Assembly: GCA_049511415.1 (NCBI GenBank)
Contig: JBEKYC010000007.1
Coordinates: 1 to 64,000 of the forward strand
Source: Bog-159 sp049511415
GTDB taxonomy: Bacteria > Acidobacteriota > Terriglobia > Bryobacterales > Bryobacteraceae
Length of the DNA: 64,000 bases
Direction: 5' to 3'
Shown here: positions 33,832 to 42,066 of the stretch, piece by piece
Numbering within the stretch: the stretch's first letter is position 1
Layout: the number at the start of each line of letters is the position of its first letter
Notes under the pieces: generated by a model
Seen by the model: the letters and a program-made list of their open reading frames with translations, nothing else
Told to the model about the DNA's origin: nothing
Databases searched by the model: none
Position numbers and translations under genes: made by a program

Positions 33832-35142
33832 ATGCATTGGGTGACCTCGGAAGACGTCCCGCGATCGGGTGAATTGCGTGTGCCCGCCGGAGCCATATTC
33901 ACGCCTTCGGCGCGGGAATTGGCGGAAGGGCGCGGCATTCGAATCCTGGAGGCGCGCACCGGCGAAGCCGCCCCCGTGGCTGCGCCGGACAAGGTCATCG
34001 CCTTAGGAGCGGATCATGGCGGTTTCCGCCTGAAAGAGGTTCTGAAGCCCCTGCTGGCGGCTTTGGGTCTGGAGATTCATGACGTCGGGGTGCACGACGA
34101 AAAACCCGCCGATTATCCGGATATCGCGCAGCAGGTGGCCGAACTGGTGGCGCGCGGCGAGGCGCGCCGCGGTGTCATCATCGACGGCGCGGGGATCGGA
34201 TCGTCCATTGCGGCGAACAAGGTGGCCGGTATCCGCGCGGCGCTCTGTTACGATCGCGCGTCGGCGCGCAACAGCCGCGAGCATAACGATTCCAACGTGC
34301 TCACGCTGGGCGCGCGTCTGTTGACGGCCGGCCAGGCCGAAGAAGTGCTGCGCACCTGGATCGAAACGCCGTTCGCCGGCGGCCGGCACACCGCGCGGGT
34401 CGAGAAGATTACGCGCATCGAACAACAATACGGCAAAGCACCCGCGCCGGTGGCGCCCGCCGACCAGCCCAAGCCCCGCATGGAAGGGCCGGTGGCGTCG
34501 CTCATCGACCACACCATGCTGCGTCCCGAAGCCACCCGTGCCGACATAGTGAAGCTGTGCGCCGAGGCCCGGCAACACGGCTTCGCCACGGTGTGCGTGA
34601 ATCCGTATTGGGTGCCGCTGGCGGCCAGCGAACTCGCCGGCTGCCCCGTCAAGGTGTGCACCGTGGCCGGATTTCCATTGGGCGCAACCTCCACCGAAGC
34701 CAAAGTGGCGGAGACCGCCGCAGCCCTGCGCGCCGGAGCGCGAGAAATCGACATGGTGCTGAACGTAGGCGCGCTGCGTTCGGGCGATCTCGACACCGTG
34801 AAACTCGACATTCAGGCCGTAACGCGCGCCTGTCACGACGCTGGGGCCATCGTGAAAGTGATTCTCGAAACCGCGCTGCTGGACGATGCACAGAAGAAAA
34901 CCGCGTGCGGCCTGGCGCAGGCTGCGGGCGCGGACTTCGTGAAGACCTCCACGGGTTTCGGACCCGCCGGCGCGACCGTGCAGGACATCGTGCTGATGCG
35001 CCACGCCGTCGGTCCGCGTATGGGCGTGAAAGCCGCCGGTGGCATCCGCACGCTGGATGATTTCCGCGCCATGGTGGCGGCCGGCGCCAACCGCGTGGGC
35101 GCCAGCGCCAGCGTGAAAATCGTGGAGGCCGCCGGCAAGTGA
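33832..35142 (+). CDS. EutT-like/RpiB/DeoC three-part fusion
   Basis: A 436-residue protein in three blocks. Residues 1-45 ('WVTSEDVPRSGELRVPAGAI', 'TPSARELAEGRGIRILEA') resemble the N-terminal motif of EutT-type proteins. Residues ~55-200 are an RpiB/LacAB sugar-phosphate isomerase ('IALGADHGGFRLKEVL', 'GIGSSIAANKVAGIRAAL', 'HNDSNVLTLGARLL'). Residues ~215-436 are deoxyribose-phosphate aldolase with both lysines ('DFVKTSTGFGPAGAT', 'MGVKAAGGIRTLDDF'). The RpiB position that is Cys in the E. coli 'CGTGIG' motif is Asp here ('IIDGAGIG'). The upstream open frame is only the antisense of the NicO gene, so ATG 33832 is used. The stop overlaps the next start. Confidence 0.88.
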   Translation: MHWVTSEDVPRSGELRVPAGAIFTPSARELAEGRGIRILEARTGEAAPVAAPDKVIALGADHGGFRLKEVLKPLLAALGLEIHDVGVHDEKPADYPDIAQQVAELVARGEARRGVIIDGAGIGSSIAANKVAGIRAALCYDRASARNSREHNDSNVLTLGARLLTAGQAEEVLRTWIETPFAGGRHTARVEKITRIEQQYGKAPAPVAPADQPKPRMEGPVASLIDHTMLRPEATRADIVKLCAEARQHGFATVCVNPYWVPLAASELAGCPVKVCTVAGFPLGATSTEAKVAETAAALRAGAREIDMVLNVGALRSGDLDTVKLDIQAVTRACHDAGAIVKVILETALLDDAQKKTACGLAQAAGADFVKTSTGFGPAGATVQDIVLMRHAVGPRMGVKAAGGIRTLDDFRAMVAAGANRVGASASVKIVEAAGK

Positions 35143-36881
35143 CCGCTACCCGCAAAGCCATCCGTTTCCGGGAACGCTCCGAGCTGCTGGACTTTCTTTT
35201 GGAAGTATCCACGGCGACGTCCCAGACGCTGGATCTTGACGAACTGCTGCCTAACGTCTCCGACATCGTCAAGCGCGTGATTCCCGCGGAGTTGTTCGCC
35301 ATTTTGCTCTACAGCGAGAAGCGCCGCGAACTGCGTATCCGCTATGCCCAGGGGCACCGCGAAGAGGTGGTGCAGAACTGGTCCATTCCGTTGGGGCAGG
35401 GAATCACCGGCGCGGCCGCGCTGCTGCGTGAGCCCATCCTGGTGGGCGACGTGCGCAGCGATCCGCGCTATCTGAACGCCGTGGAGGCCGTGCGCACGGA
35501 GATGGCCGTGCCCATGATCGCGCGCCGCAAGCTGGTGGGCGTGATCGACGTGCAATCCACGCGCGCCAATGCCTATACGGAACAGGACCGCGCGCTGTTG
35601 CGCCTGATCGCAGCGCGGGTGGCCATCTCCATCGATAACGCGCGTCTTTATTGGCGCGTCGAGCGGCAGAATCGCACACTCAAGGCCCTGGCTTCCATCT
35701 CGCAGGAGTTCTCGTCCATTCTGGACGTGGACGAGTTGCTGACCAAGATCGCCCGCACGGTGCGCGGCCTGATCGACTACGATGCCTTCAACATCCTGCT
35801 GGTGGATGCCGAGCGCAAACTGCTGCGGCACCGCTTCAGCATGCGCTACGACGAGCGCGTGGATCTCGACAACGTTCCGTTGGGAAAGGGCATCACCGGC
35901 GCGGCCGTGGAACAACGCGCTCCGGTGCGCGTGCAGGACACCAACCAGGACCCGCGCTATATCGCTTCGCATCCCGGCATCCGGTCGGAGGTGGCGATTC
36001 CGCTTATGACCCACGATCGCGTCTCGGGCGTTATGGACCTGGAGAGCGAGCGCGTCGGCTACTTCACCGACGATCACGTGCGCATGCTCATGCTGCTCGC
36101 GCCCCAGATCGCCAGTTCGGTGGAGAACGCCAGGCTATACGAGGAAGTGGCCCTGCGCGAACGGCGCATGGAGGAGGATCTGCAAGCCGCGCGGGAACTG
36201 CAGACGGTGATGCTGCCCACCGGCGATCCCGGCTTCGATGGTCTGGAACTGGCCGCCGGTCTGCGGCCCGCCCGCGGAATCAGCGGCGACATCTACGATT
36301 TTTTCGAATCGCCGGACCGGCGCGCGGTGCTGGCTTTCGGCGATGTCAGCGGCAAGGGCGCGGCGGCCGCTCTGTATGGCGCGCTGGTGACGGGCCTTTT
36401 GCGATCGCTGGCGCCGCGCCGCACCGATCCGCGGCAGCTCATGCGTGCCCTGAACGAAGCGTTGATCGAGCGCAAAATCGAAGCCCGGTATGTGACCCTG
36501 CTGGTGATGCTGTGGAGTCCGGCCATACGCCAATTCGTGATGGCAAACGCCGGCAGCAATCCGCCGCTGGTCTGCCGCAACCGCGAAGTTCTGAAGACCC
36601 GCGTGGAAGGCGTTCCGCTAGGTCTGTTGGATGAGCGCGAATACGAGGAAGTGGTTTTTCAGGCGCATCAGGGCGATATCGTGGTGCTCTACTCCGATGG
36701 CGTGACGGATCACTTGAGCCCGGAGGGCAAGGATTACGGCCGGCACCGGTTGGCCGCGGTGGTACGGCAGATGTGCGACGCCCCGGCGGAAGAGATTGTG
36801 GCCGCCATTCTGGCGGATCTGGACCGCTTCAATCCGACGCCATTCGACGATCAGACGCTGCTGGTGATGAAAGTGAGGTAA
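35139..36881 (+). CDS. GAF-GAF-PP2C (SpoIIE/RsbU-type) phosphatase
   Basis: A 580-residue soluble signalling protein with two GAF domains (~residues 15-165 and 180-330; 'GQGITGAAALLREPILVGDV', 'GKGITGAAVEQRAPVRVQDT'), a short coiled coil and a PP2C-type phosphatase: 'GLRPARGISGDIYDFFES', 'VLAFGDVSGKGAAAALYGAL', 'FVMANAGSNPPLV' and 'IVVLYSDGVTDHLSPEG'. The metal-binding Asp residues are present. Such proteins dephosphorylate anti-sigma-factor antagonists in partner-switching stress pathways. No STAS or HPK partner is nearby. The start is GTG 35139, overlapping the DeoC stop (GTGA). Confidence 0.9.
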   Translation: MTATRKAIRFRERSELLDFLLEVSTATSQTLDLDELLPNVSDIVKRVIPAELFAILLYSEKRRELRIRYAQGHREEVVQNWSIPLGQGITGAAALLREPILVGDVRSDPRYLNAVEAVRTEMAVPMIARRKLVGVIDVQSTRANAYTEQDRALLRLIAARVAISIDNARLYWRVERQNRTLKALASISQEFSSILDVDELLTKIARTVRGLIDYDAFNILLVDAERKLLRHRFSMRYDERVDLDNVPLGKGITGAAVEQRAPVRVQDTNQDPRYIASHPGIRSEVAIPLMTHDRVSGVMDLESERVGYFTDDHVRMLMLLAPQIASSVENARLYEEVALRERRMEEDLQAARELQTVMLPTGDPGFDGLELAAGLRPARGISGDIYDFFESPDRRAVLAFGDVSGKGAAAALYGALVTGLLRSLAPRRTDPRQLMRALNEALIERKIEARYVTLLVMLWSPAIRQFVMANAGSNPPLVCRNREVLKTRVEGVPLGLLDEREYEEVVFQAHQGDIVVLYSDGVTDHLSPEGKDYGRHRLAAVVRQMCDAPAEEIVAAILADLDRFNPTPFDDQTLLVMKVR

Positions 36882-38119
36882 TGTTTCACTATTCCAACCA
36901 GGATCTCTACTGCGAAGACGTGCCCCTGGCCGACATCGCGCATCGCGCCGGCACGCCCGCCTATGTCTATTCGAGCGCCGCGATCCTGGCGAACTATCGC
37001 GCCTACGACGAAGCCCTGGGCGATGTGCCGCATAACATCTGCTACGCGGTGAAGGCGAACTCCTCCCTGGGCATTCTGGCGTTGTTGGCCCAAGCCGGCG
37101 CGGGCTTCGACATCGTCTCCGGCGGCGAGTTATATCGCGTGATTCAGGCCGGCGGCGATCCCGCCAAGGTTGTTTTTTCCGGCGTAGGCAAAACCGCGGA
37201 TGAGGTCGATTACGCCCTGCAACAGGGCATCCACACGTTCAACTGCGAGTCTGAGCCTGAACTGGCGCTGATCGACGCCCTGGCTGCGCGGCGGGGTGTG
37301 CAGGCAGGCTTCGCCCTGCGTGTGAATCCCGATGTGGATGCCTCCACGCACCCCTACATTTCCACCGGCCTGCGCGAGCACAAATTCGGCATCGACATCG
37401 CGGATGCCGAGGCCGTTTACGAGCGCGCGCGCGCGTTCGGGAACCTTGTGGCAGAAGGCGTGAGCTGCCACATCGGTTCGCAATTGATGGACACCAACCC
37501 CATCCTCGAGGCGATCAGCCGGGTGCTGGCGCTGATCGAACGTCTGCGAGAGCGGGGCTTCGCGATCGGCCATATCGATCTCGGCGGCGGACTGGGCGTG
37601 GCTTATCAGGCACACGAACATGCGCCGGAAATCCGCGCGTTCATCGCGCAAATTCGCCCGCGGTTGGAGAACGCCGGATTGCGCGTGATGCTGGAGCCCG
37701 GCCGCTCCATCGCCGGCGCGGCCGGCGTGCTGCTGACGCGCGTGCTCTATCGCAAGCGCAACGGGGAAAAAGAATTCGTGATTGTGGATGCGGGTATGAA
37801 CGATTTGATCCGCCCTTCGTTGTACCGCTCGCATCACGGAATCATCCCCCTGCGCAAGACGGCGCGGCCGGAAATCGTGGCGGACGTGGTCGGGCCGGTC
37901 TGCGAGACCGGAGATTTTCTGGCCCGCGGCCGCAAGATGGCCAACGCCGCGCCCGGCGACTATCTGGCGGTGTGCACGGCGGGCGCCTACGGCTTCGTGC
38001 TGGCATCGAACTACAACTCGCGCCCGCGCCCGGCGGAGATCCTGGTGGAAGGCAGTTCGTTTCGCACCATCCGCGCGCGCGAGACTTATACGGACCTGGT
38101 GCGCGGAGAGGTGATTTGA
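36881..38119 (+). CDS. lysA: Diaminopimelate decarboxylase
   Basis: A 412-residue PLP enzyme of fold type III: PLP lysine in 'NICYAVKANSSLGILALLA', 'FDIVSGGELYRVIQAG', 'HKFGIDIADAEAVYERAR', 'SCHIGSQL', 'IDLGGGLGVAYQ', 'LEPGRSIAGAAGVLLTRVL', and the catalytic-Cys loop 'VVGPVCETGDFLA' followed by 'GAYGFVLASNYNSRPRPAE'. It makes L-lysine from meso-diaminopimelate, the last step of lysine synthesis. The ATG overlaps the phosphatase stop (TAATG). The next gene overlaps its own stop, so translation is coupled on both sides. Confidence 0.95.
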   Translation: MFHYSNQDLYCEDVPLADIAHRAGTPAYVYSSAAILANYRAYDEALGDVPHNICYAVKANSSLGILALLAQAGAGFDIVSGGELYRVIQAGGDPAKVVFSGVGKTADEVDYALQQGIHTFNCESEPELALIDALAARRGVQAGFALRVNPDVDASTHPYISTGLREHKFGIDIADAEAVYERARAFGNLVAEGVSCHIGSQLMDTNPILEAISRVLALIERLRERGFAIGHIDLGGGLGVAYQAHEHAPEIRAFIAQIRPRLENAGLRVMLEPGRSIAGAAGVLLTRVLYRKRNGEKEFVIVDAGMNDLIRPSLYRSHHGIIPLRKTARPEIVADVVGPVCETGDFLARGRKMANAAPGDYLAVCTAGAYGFVLASNYNSRPRPAEILVEGSSFRTIRARETYTDLVRGEVI

Positions 38120-38802
38120 GACGCGGAGACCTCGCGAGGGCCGTCATGGCTGTTATGGCGACGGCAATTGCGGCTTCCGCGCACGACGTCATCACCACCA
38201 AACTGCTCTGGACGCAGGAGATTTCGCGCATCGTCTACCGGCATTGCGGGTCCTGCCACCGCGACGGCGGCAGCGCCATGTCGTTGATGACTTATGATGA
38301 CGCGCGGCCGTGGGCCAAAGCCATCCGGGACGAAGTGCTCGCGCGCCGCATGCCACCGTGGGGCGCGGTGAAAGGAGTGGGCGAATTCCGCGACGATCCC
38401 AGCCTCTCGCAAATCGAAATTGACATGATCGTGAATTGGGTGGAGGGCGGCGCGCCCAAAGGGGACGATATATTTCTGCCTGCCGAACCGCATTTCACCT
38501 CGGCTGTCGCGATGCCGCCCGGTGGCCGCGAATTACTCCTGTCCAGCGCGCAAGTTTTCACGTTATCGGCCTCGGGTGAACTGGCGGGTTTGCGGCCGGC
38601 GCATCTGGCGGCCGGGGAGTCGTTGGAAGTCACGGCCCTGCTGCCGGATGGCGGCGTGCGGCGGCTCATCTGGATCCGTAACTGGCATCCGCAATGGCAA
38701 CGCACATATTATTTCCTGCATCCCATTTCACTGCCCAAGGGCACGCGCCTCGCAGCTTATTCCGGTAAGCCGGCCCAAGCTGCCCTAATACTGACTCGTT
38801 AG
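38116..38802 (+). CDS. Exported mono-haem c-type cytochrome-like protein
   Basis: A 228-residue protein. The N-terminal signal ('LARAVMAVMATAIAASAHDV') is followed by a cytochrome c-like domain with one haem-binding CxxCH in 'VYRHCGSCHRDGG' and a possible axial Met in 'RRMPPWGAV'. It contains the motif 'LSQIEIDMIVNWVEGGAPKG', common in cytochromes of Acidobacteriota and Planctomycetota. The last ~80 residues are strand-rich and unassigned. The likely start is TTG 38116, which overlaps the lysA stop (TTGA); ATG 38146 is an alternative inside the signal. It would act in periplasmic electron transfer. Confidence 0.78.
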   Translation: MRRGDLARAVMAVMATAIAASAHDVITTKLLWTQEISRIVYRHCGSCHRDGGSAMSLMTYDDARPWAKAIRDEVLARRMPPWGAVKGVGEFRDDPSLSQIEIDMIVNWVEGGAPKGDDIFLPAEPHFTSAVAMPPGGRELLLSSAQVFTLSASGELAGLRPAHLAAGESLEVTALLPDGGVRRLIWIRNWHPQWQRTYYFLHPISLPKGTRLAAYSGKPAQAALILTR

Positions 38803-38814
38803 GAGGTTTCACCA

Positions 38815-39690
38815 ATGCCGCCAGTGTCGAAGCCCGAGGTGGTGGTACGCGCCGCCAGGCCGGATGATAGTGCCATGTGCGGAAAGATTTGCTATGAGGC
38901 CTTCTCCAGGATCAATGCGGCGCACGGTTTTCCCTGCGATTTCCCGGGGCCGGAGGCCACTACCGGTCTGCTTTCGATGATGTTCTCCAGCCCCGGCTAT
39001 TACTGCGTGGTGGCGGAAGTAGGAGGCCGCGTCGTGGGAAGCAATGGACTCGACGAGCGTTCCGTGATCGCGGGCGTCGGACCGATCACCGTCGATCCCG
39101 GCGCGCAAAACCTCGGCGTGGGAGGGAAGCTGATGCAGGCGGTGATGGATCGGGCCAATGAACGCCGCTCCGCCGGCCTCCGCCTGGTGCAGGCTGCGTT
39201 TCACAATCGCTCGCTCTCACTTTATACCGGCCTCGGCTTTGACGTTCGCGAGCCGCTTTCCTGCGTCCAGGGACGGCCGATGGAACGGAGTGTTCCCGGA
39301 TGCGCGGTTCGGGCCGCGCAATCCGCCGATCTGGAGGCCTGCAATGTGCTATCCCGTCGCGTGCATGGGTTCGATCGCGGTGTTGAACTGGCGCAAGCCG
39401 TCGACCGGAAGACCGCGATCGTGGTGGAGCGCGGGGGCTGCGTTACCGGATACGCCACCACCCTGGCTTTCTCCGGCCATGCCACGGCGGAGACCAATCT
39501 GGATTTGCAAGCGCTCATCGCCTCGGCGGAGTCCTTCGCCGGTCCGGGTATTCTCGTGCCGTCGCGGAACAGCGCACTGCTGCGCTGGTGCCTGGCGCAT
39601 GGCCTGCGCGTCGTACAGCCTATGACCTTGATGAGTATCGGGCTCTATAATGAACCGGCCGGCGCCTGGCTGCCTTCCGTCCTGTTTTGA
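38815..39690 (+). CDS. GNAT-family acetyltransferase, two-domain
   Basis: A 291-residue protein. The first ~140 residues are a GNAT domain: 'VVRAARPDDSAMCGKICYEA', acetyl-CoA loop 'LGVGGKLMQAVMDRANER' and 'FHNRSLSLYTGLGFDVREPL'. The second half ('VRAAQSADLEACNVLSRRVH' onward) has a weaker, related layout without a clear acetyl-CoA loop, like the YitH/HmuT-type C-terminal domain. The substrate is unknown. AGGAGG precedes the ATG at ideal spacing, 12 nt after the cytochrome stop. Confidence 0.83.
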   Translation: MPPVSKPEVVVRAARPDDSAMCGKICYEAFSRINAAHGFPCDFPGPEATTGLLSMMFSSPGYYCVVAEVGGRVVGSNGLDERSVIAGVGPITVDPGAQNLGVGGKLMQAVMDRANERRSAGLRLVQAAFHNRSLSLYTGLGFDVREPLSCVQGRPMERSVPGCAVRAAQSADLEACNVLSRRVHGFDRGVELAQAVDRKTAIVVERGGCVTGYATTLAFSGHATAETNLDLQALIASAESFAGPGILVPSRNSALLRWCLAHGLRVVQPMTLMSIGLYNEPAGAWLPSVLF

Positions 39691-39772
39691 GCCTCCCGGG
39701 GGCGGGATAACTATGGAGGACTTGTCCTGGCGTGTTTTCCGATGTTAATCCGATATGTAGAGAGGACTTAAT

Positions 39773-40822
39773 ATGGCCAGTTGGCGAAAGTTAATTGTCT
39801 TGGCGGCGTTACTGCCCACCCTGGCGGCCGCGGCCGATCCAGCCATGCTGGAGCTGATCATGCCGGAGGCGCGCTTCGTCGTCTACATGAACGTGGGCCG
39901 GCTGGTCAATTCGCCGATCGGCCAAGCCATGTCGGTACAGCTCAAGGGCCAGTTGCAGAATCTTCATCCCGATGCGCAACAGGCCATGAGCGCTCTGAAC
40001 GGCGTCGACTGGACGCGTTACGCGCAGGAAGTCATCTTTGCGGGCACCGGCCAGGGTAAGGACGCGCCCGCGATCGGCATCGTGCGCGGTCTGCTCGATC
40101 CGGCGTGGGTCGAATCGTTACACACGTTTCAGGGCGAGAAGAGCGCCTATATGGGCGTGCCCATGGTTTCGTCCACCAATGGCAGTTCCGCGGTGGCCTT
40201 CCTGGAGGGCTCCATCACCGTGATCGGTTCTGCTGCCGAGGTCCGGGCGGCCATCCGGCGGCGCGGCCAGAACCAGCCGATTTCGCCGGTGCTGGCCGAT
40301 GGCCTGCAGCGCTACGACACCGATTATGACGCCTGGGTGGTGACGGCCGGCCCATTGGTGGCCGCTGCTCCCAAGGCCTTAAGCGCCCCCAACGCCCCGA
40401 ACACGGCCGGCATGAAATGGCCCGATCATCTGGAATCGCTCAACGGCGGCGTGCGCTTCAGCCCGGATTTGGAAATTTCCGCCGACCTCACCATGCGGAC
40501 CGAGAAGGATGTGGCGGACATGGCCAACACACTGCGCTGGTTCACCGGCGTGGTGCGCACGCAGGCGCAAGGGGCGGCCAGCCTCGACAAGATGGATTTT
40601 AAAGCCGAGGGAAGGCGCCTATCGATATCGCTGCAAGTTCCGGAACAGGAGGTGCGCGCCGCGCTGCAACAGCGGCAAAATGCGCAAGCCGCGCCCCGTC
40701 CGCGTGCCGTACGGCCTCCGGACATCGCCAGCGGTTTGCCCGAGCCGCCGCCCGGCAGCATCCGCGTGCAGTCCTCGCCCAGCGACATGGGCACGGTTGT
40801 ATTACCGCTTAAGCCCCAGTAG
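39773..40822 (+). CDS. Exported protein of unknown function
   Basis: A 349-residue protein with a signal peptide ('LIVLAALLPTLAAAADPAML'), then 'LIMPEARFVVYMNVGRLVNS' and repeated strand/helix units that recall DUF3352-type proteins, which have two similar halves. A Pro/Arg/Gln-rich tail begins near residue 300. The ATG is preceded by GAGAGGA. It lies 82 nt after the acetyltransferase, so it may have its own promoter. I assign no function. Confidence 0.7.
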   Translation: MASWRKLIVLAALLPTLAAAADPAMLELIMPEARFVVYMNVGRLVNSPIGQAMSVQLKGQLQNLHPDAQQAMSALNGVDWTRYAQEVIFAGTGQGKDAPAIGIVRGLLDPAWVESLHTFQGEKSAYMGVPMVSSTNGSSAVAFLEGSITVIGSAAEVRAAIRRRGQNQPISPVLADGLQRYDTDYDAWVVTAGPLVAAAPKALSAPNAPNTAGMKWPDHLESLNGGVRFSPDLEISADLTMRTEKDVADMANTLRWFTGVVRTQAQGAASLDKMDFKAEGRRLSISLQVPEQEVRAALQQRQNAQAAPRPRAVRPPDIASGLPEPPPGSIRVQSSPSDMGTVVLPLKPQ

Positions 40823-40857
40823 GTTTGTGCGCAACCGAGCCGCCGACTATCCTATGA

Positions 40858-41151
40858 ATGGACATGGCTGACCGCAGTTTGTCGTTCTGGTTGATCGCCG
40901 GCAGCATTTTCGCGCTCTACAATGGCCTTCGTTTGGGCCGTTGGCAGGATCTGGCGTCGTGGACGAGGTTCCACGTAACGATCGAATTGGTCGCCGGCGC
41001 GTGCCTGTTGCTGGCCGGCATCGTTTTGCTGGTGGCGCAAAGCCCTGGCCGTCCGCTCATCGTCGTCAGCACGCTGGCGCTCGCCGTCTTGGGGGTTAAC
41101 CTCATCGCCGGAACCTTGCTCGGAACCATCCCGTGCACGGGCGGCAGTTGA
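40858..41151 (+). CDS. Small membrane protein
   Basis: A 97-residue protein with three hydrophobic helices ('LSFWLIAGSIFALYNGL', 'IELVAGACLLLAGIVLLVA', 'LIVVSTLALAVLGVNLIAG') and a Cys near the C-terminus. No motif identifies a function. No Shine-Dalgarno is visible before ATG 40858; ATG 40864 is a close alternative. Confidence 0.6.
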   Translation: MDMADRSLSFWLIAGSIFALYNGLRLGRWQDLASWTRFHVTIELVAGACLLLAGIVLLVAQSPGRPLIVVSTLALAVLGVNLIAGTLLGTIPCTGGS

Positions 41152-41283
41152 GCCCTCAGTAAATACGCCCTCGGCGGGGGCTTCCTGGTTTTAGCTCGCG
41201 CAGTCTGGCTGGCCGCTTTATAGTCCCGTACAAAATGCTAACGATTTCCCCTCCCTGTCGTACACTACTCCAAGGGAGCATTT

Positions 41284-42066
41284 ATGTATCGCTTAGCCTT
41301 CCTGCTACTTGCCGCAGGCGCGCTGTTGTTCGCGGATGTCAACGAAGACCTGCTCAATGCCGCCCGGAGCGGCGATCTGGATGCGGTAAAAGCGCTGGTG
41401 GAGAAGGGCGCTTCCATCGAGGTCAAGACGGCCTATGGCCAAACGCCGCTTTACCTGGCGGCCATGAGCGGCCGCGACTCGGTGGTCCAGTTCCTGCTCG
41501 ATAAAGGCGCCAAGACCGACATTACCGATACGTTTTATAAAGCCTCCATGCTCGATTTCGTGCTGGAGCGGAAGCATTATGCGATAGCCAAGATACTCAT
41601 CGCCCGCGGCGATGGCAAGATCGACAACGAACTGAAAGAGACCGCCGATTCCGGGCAGGCCGACCTGGTCCAGGCGGTGCTCGCCAAAGGCAAGCCGAGC
41701 CAGCCGGCGCTCGATGCCGTTTACGAGAGCGCGCTGACGGAGAAGCGCAGCGGGATCGCCGAGTCGCTGAAAAAAGCGGGCGCCAACGAGCCGGCTCCGC
41801 CGTTCGTCGTGGACCCCAAGGTTCTGGAGTCGTACGCGGGCACCTTCAAGAGCGAGCAGTTTCCGCTGGATATCAAGTCATTCGTGAAGGAGGGCAAGCT
41901 CTATATACAGGCGACGGGCCAGGATGCCTTCTCGCTCAAGCCGAAAAGCGCCACGGTGTTCACCTTCGCTCCGGCCAACATCGAGATCGATTTTGATACA
42001 CCCGCCAGCTTCACCCTGAAGCAGGGCAGCATGAACATCAAATTCAAGAAAGCGGTGACGCAATGA
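41284..42066 (+). CDS. Exported ankyrin-repeat protein with DUF3471-like domain
   Basis: A 260-residue protein. A signal peptide ('LAFLLLAAGALLFADV') is followed by three or four ankyrin repeats ('LLNAARSGDLDAVKALVEKG', 'YGQTPLYLAAMSGRDSVVQF', 'LDFVLERKHYAIAKILIARG'). A C-terminal beta-domain near residues 180-260 ('YAGTFKSEQFPLDIKSF', 'LYIQATGQDAFSLKPKSA') resembles the DUF3471 domain often attached to beta-lactamase-like proteins. It is probably a periplasmic binding module. GGGAG precedes the ATG. The stop overlaps the start of the propeller gene. Confidence 0.8.
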   Translation: MYRLAFLLLAAGALLFADVNEDLLNAARSGDLDAVKALVEKGASIEVKTAYGQTPLYLAAMSGRDSVVQFLLDKGAKTDITDTFYKASMLDFVLERKHYAIAKILIARGDGKIDNELKETADSGQADLVQAVLAKGKPSQPALDAVYESALTEKRSGIAESLKKAGANEPAPPFVVDPKVLESYAGTFKSEQFPLDIKSFVKEGKLYIQATGQDAFSLKPKSATVFTFAPANIEIDFDTPASFTLKQGSMNIKFKKAVTQ

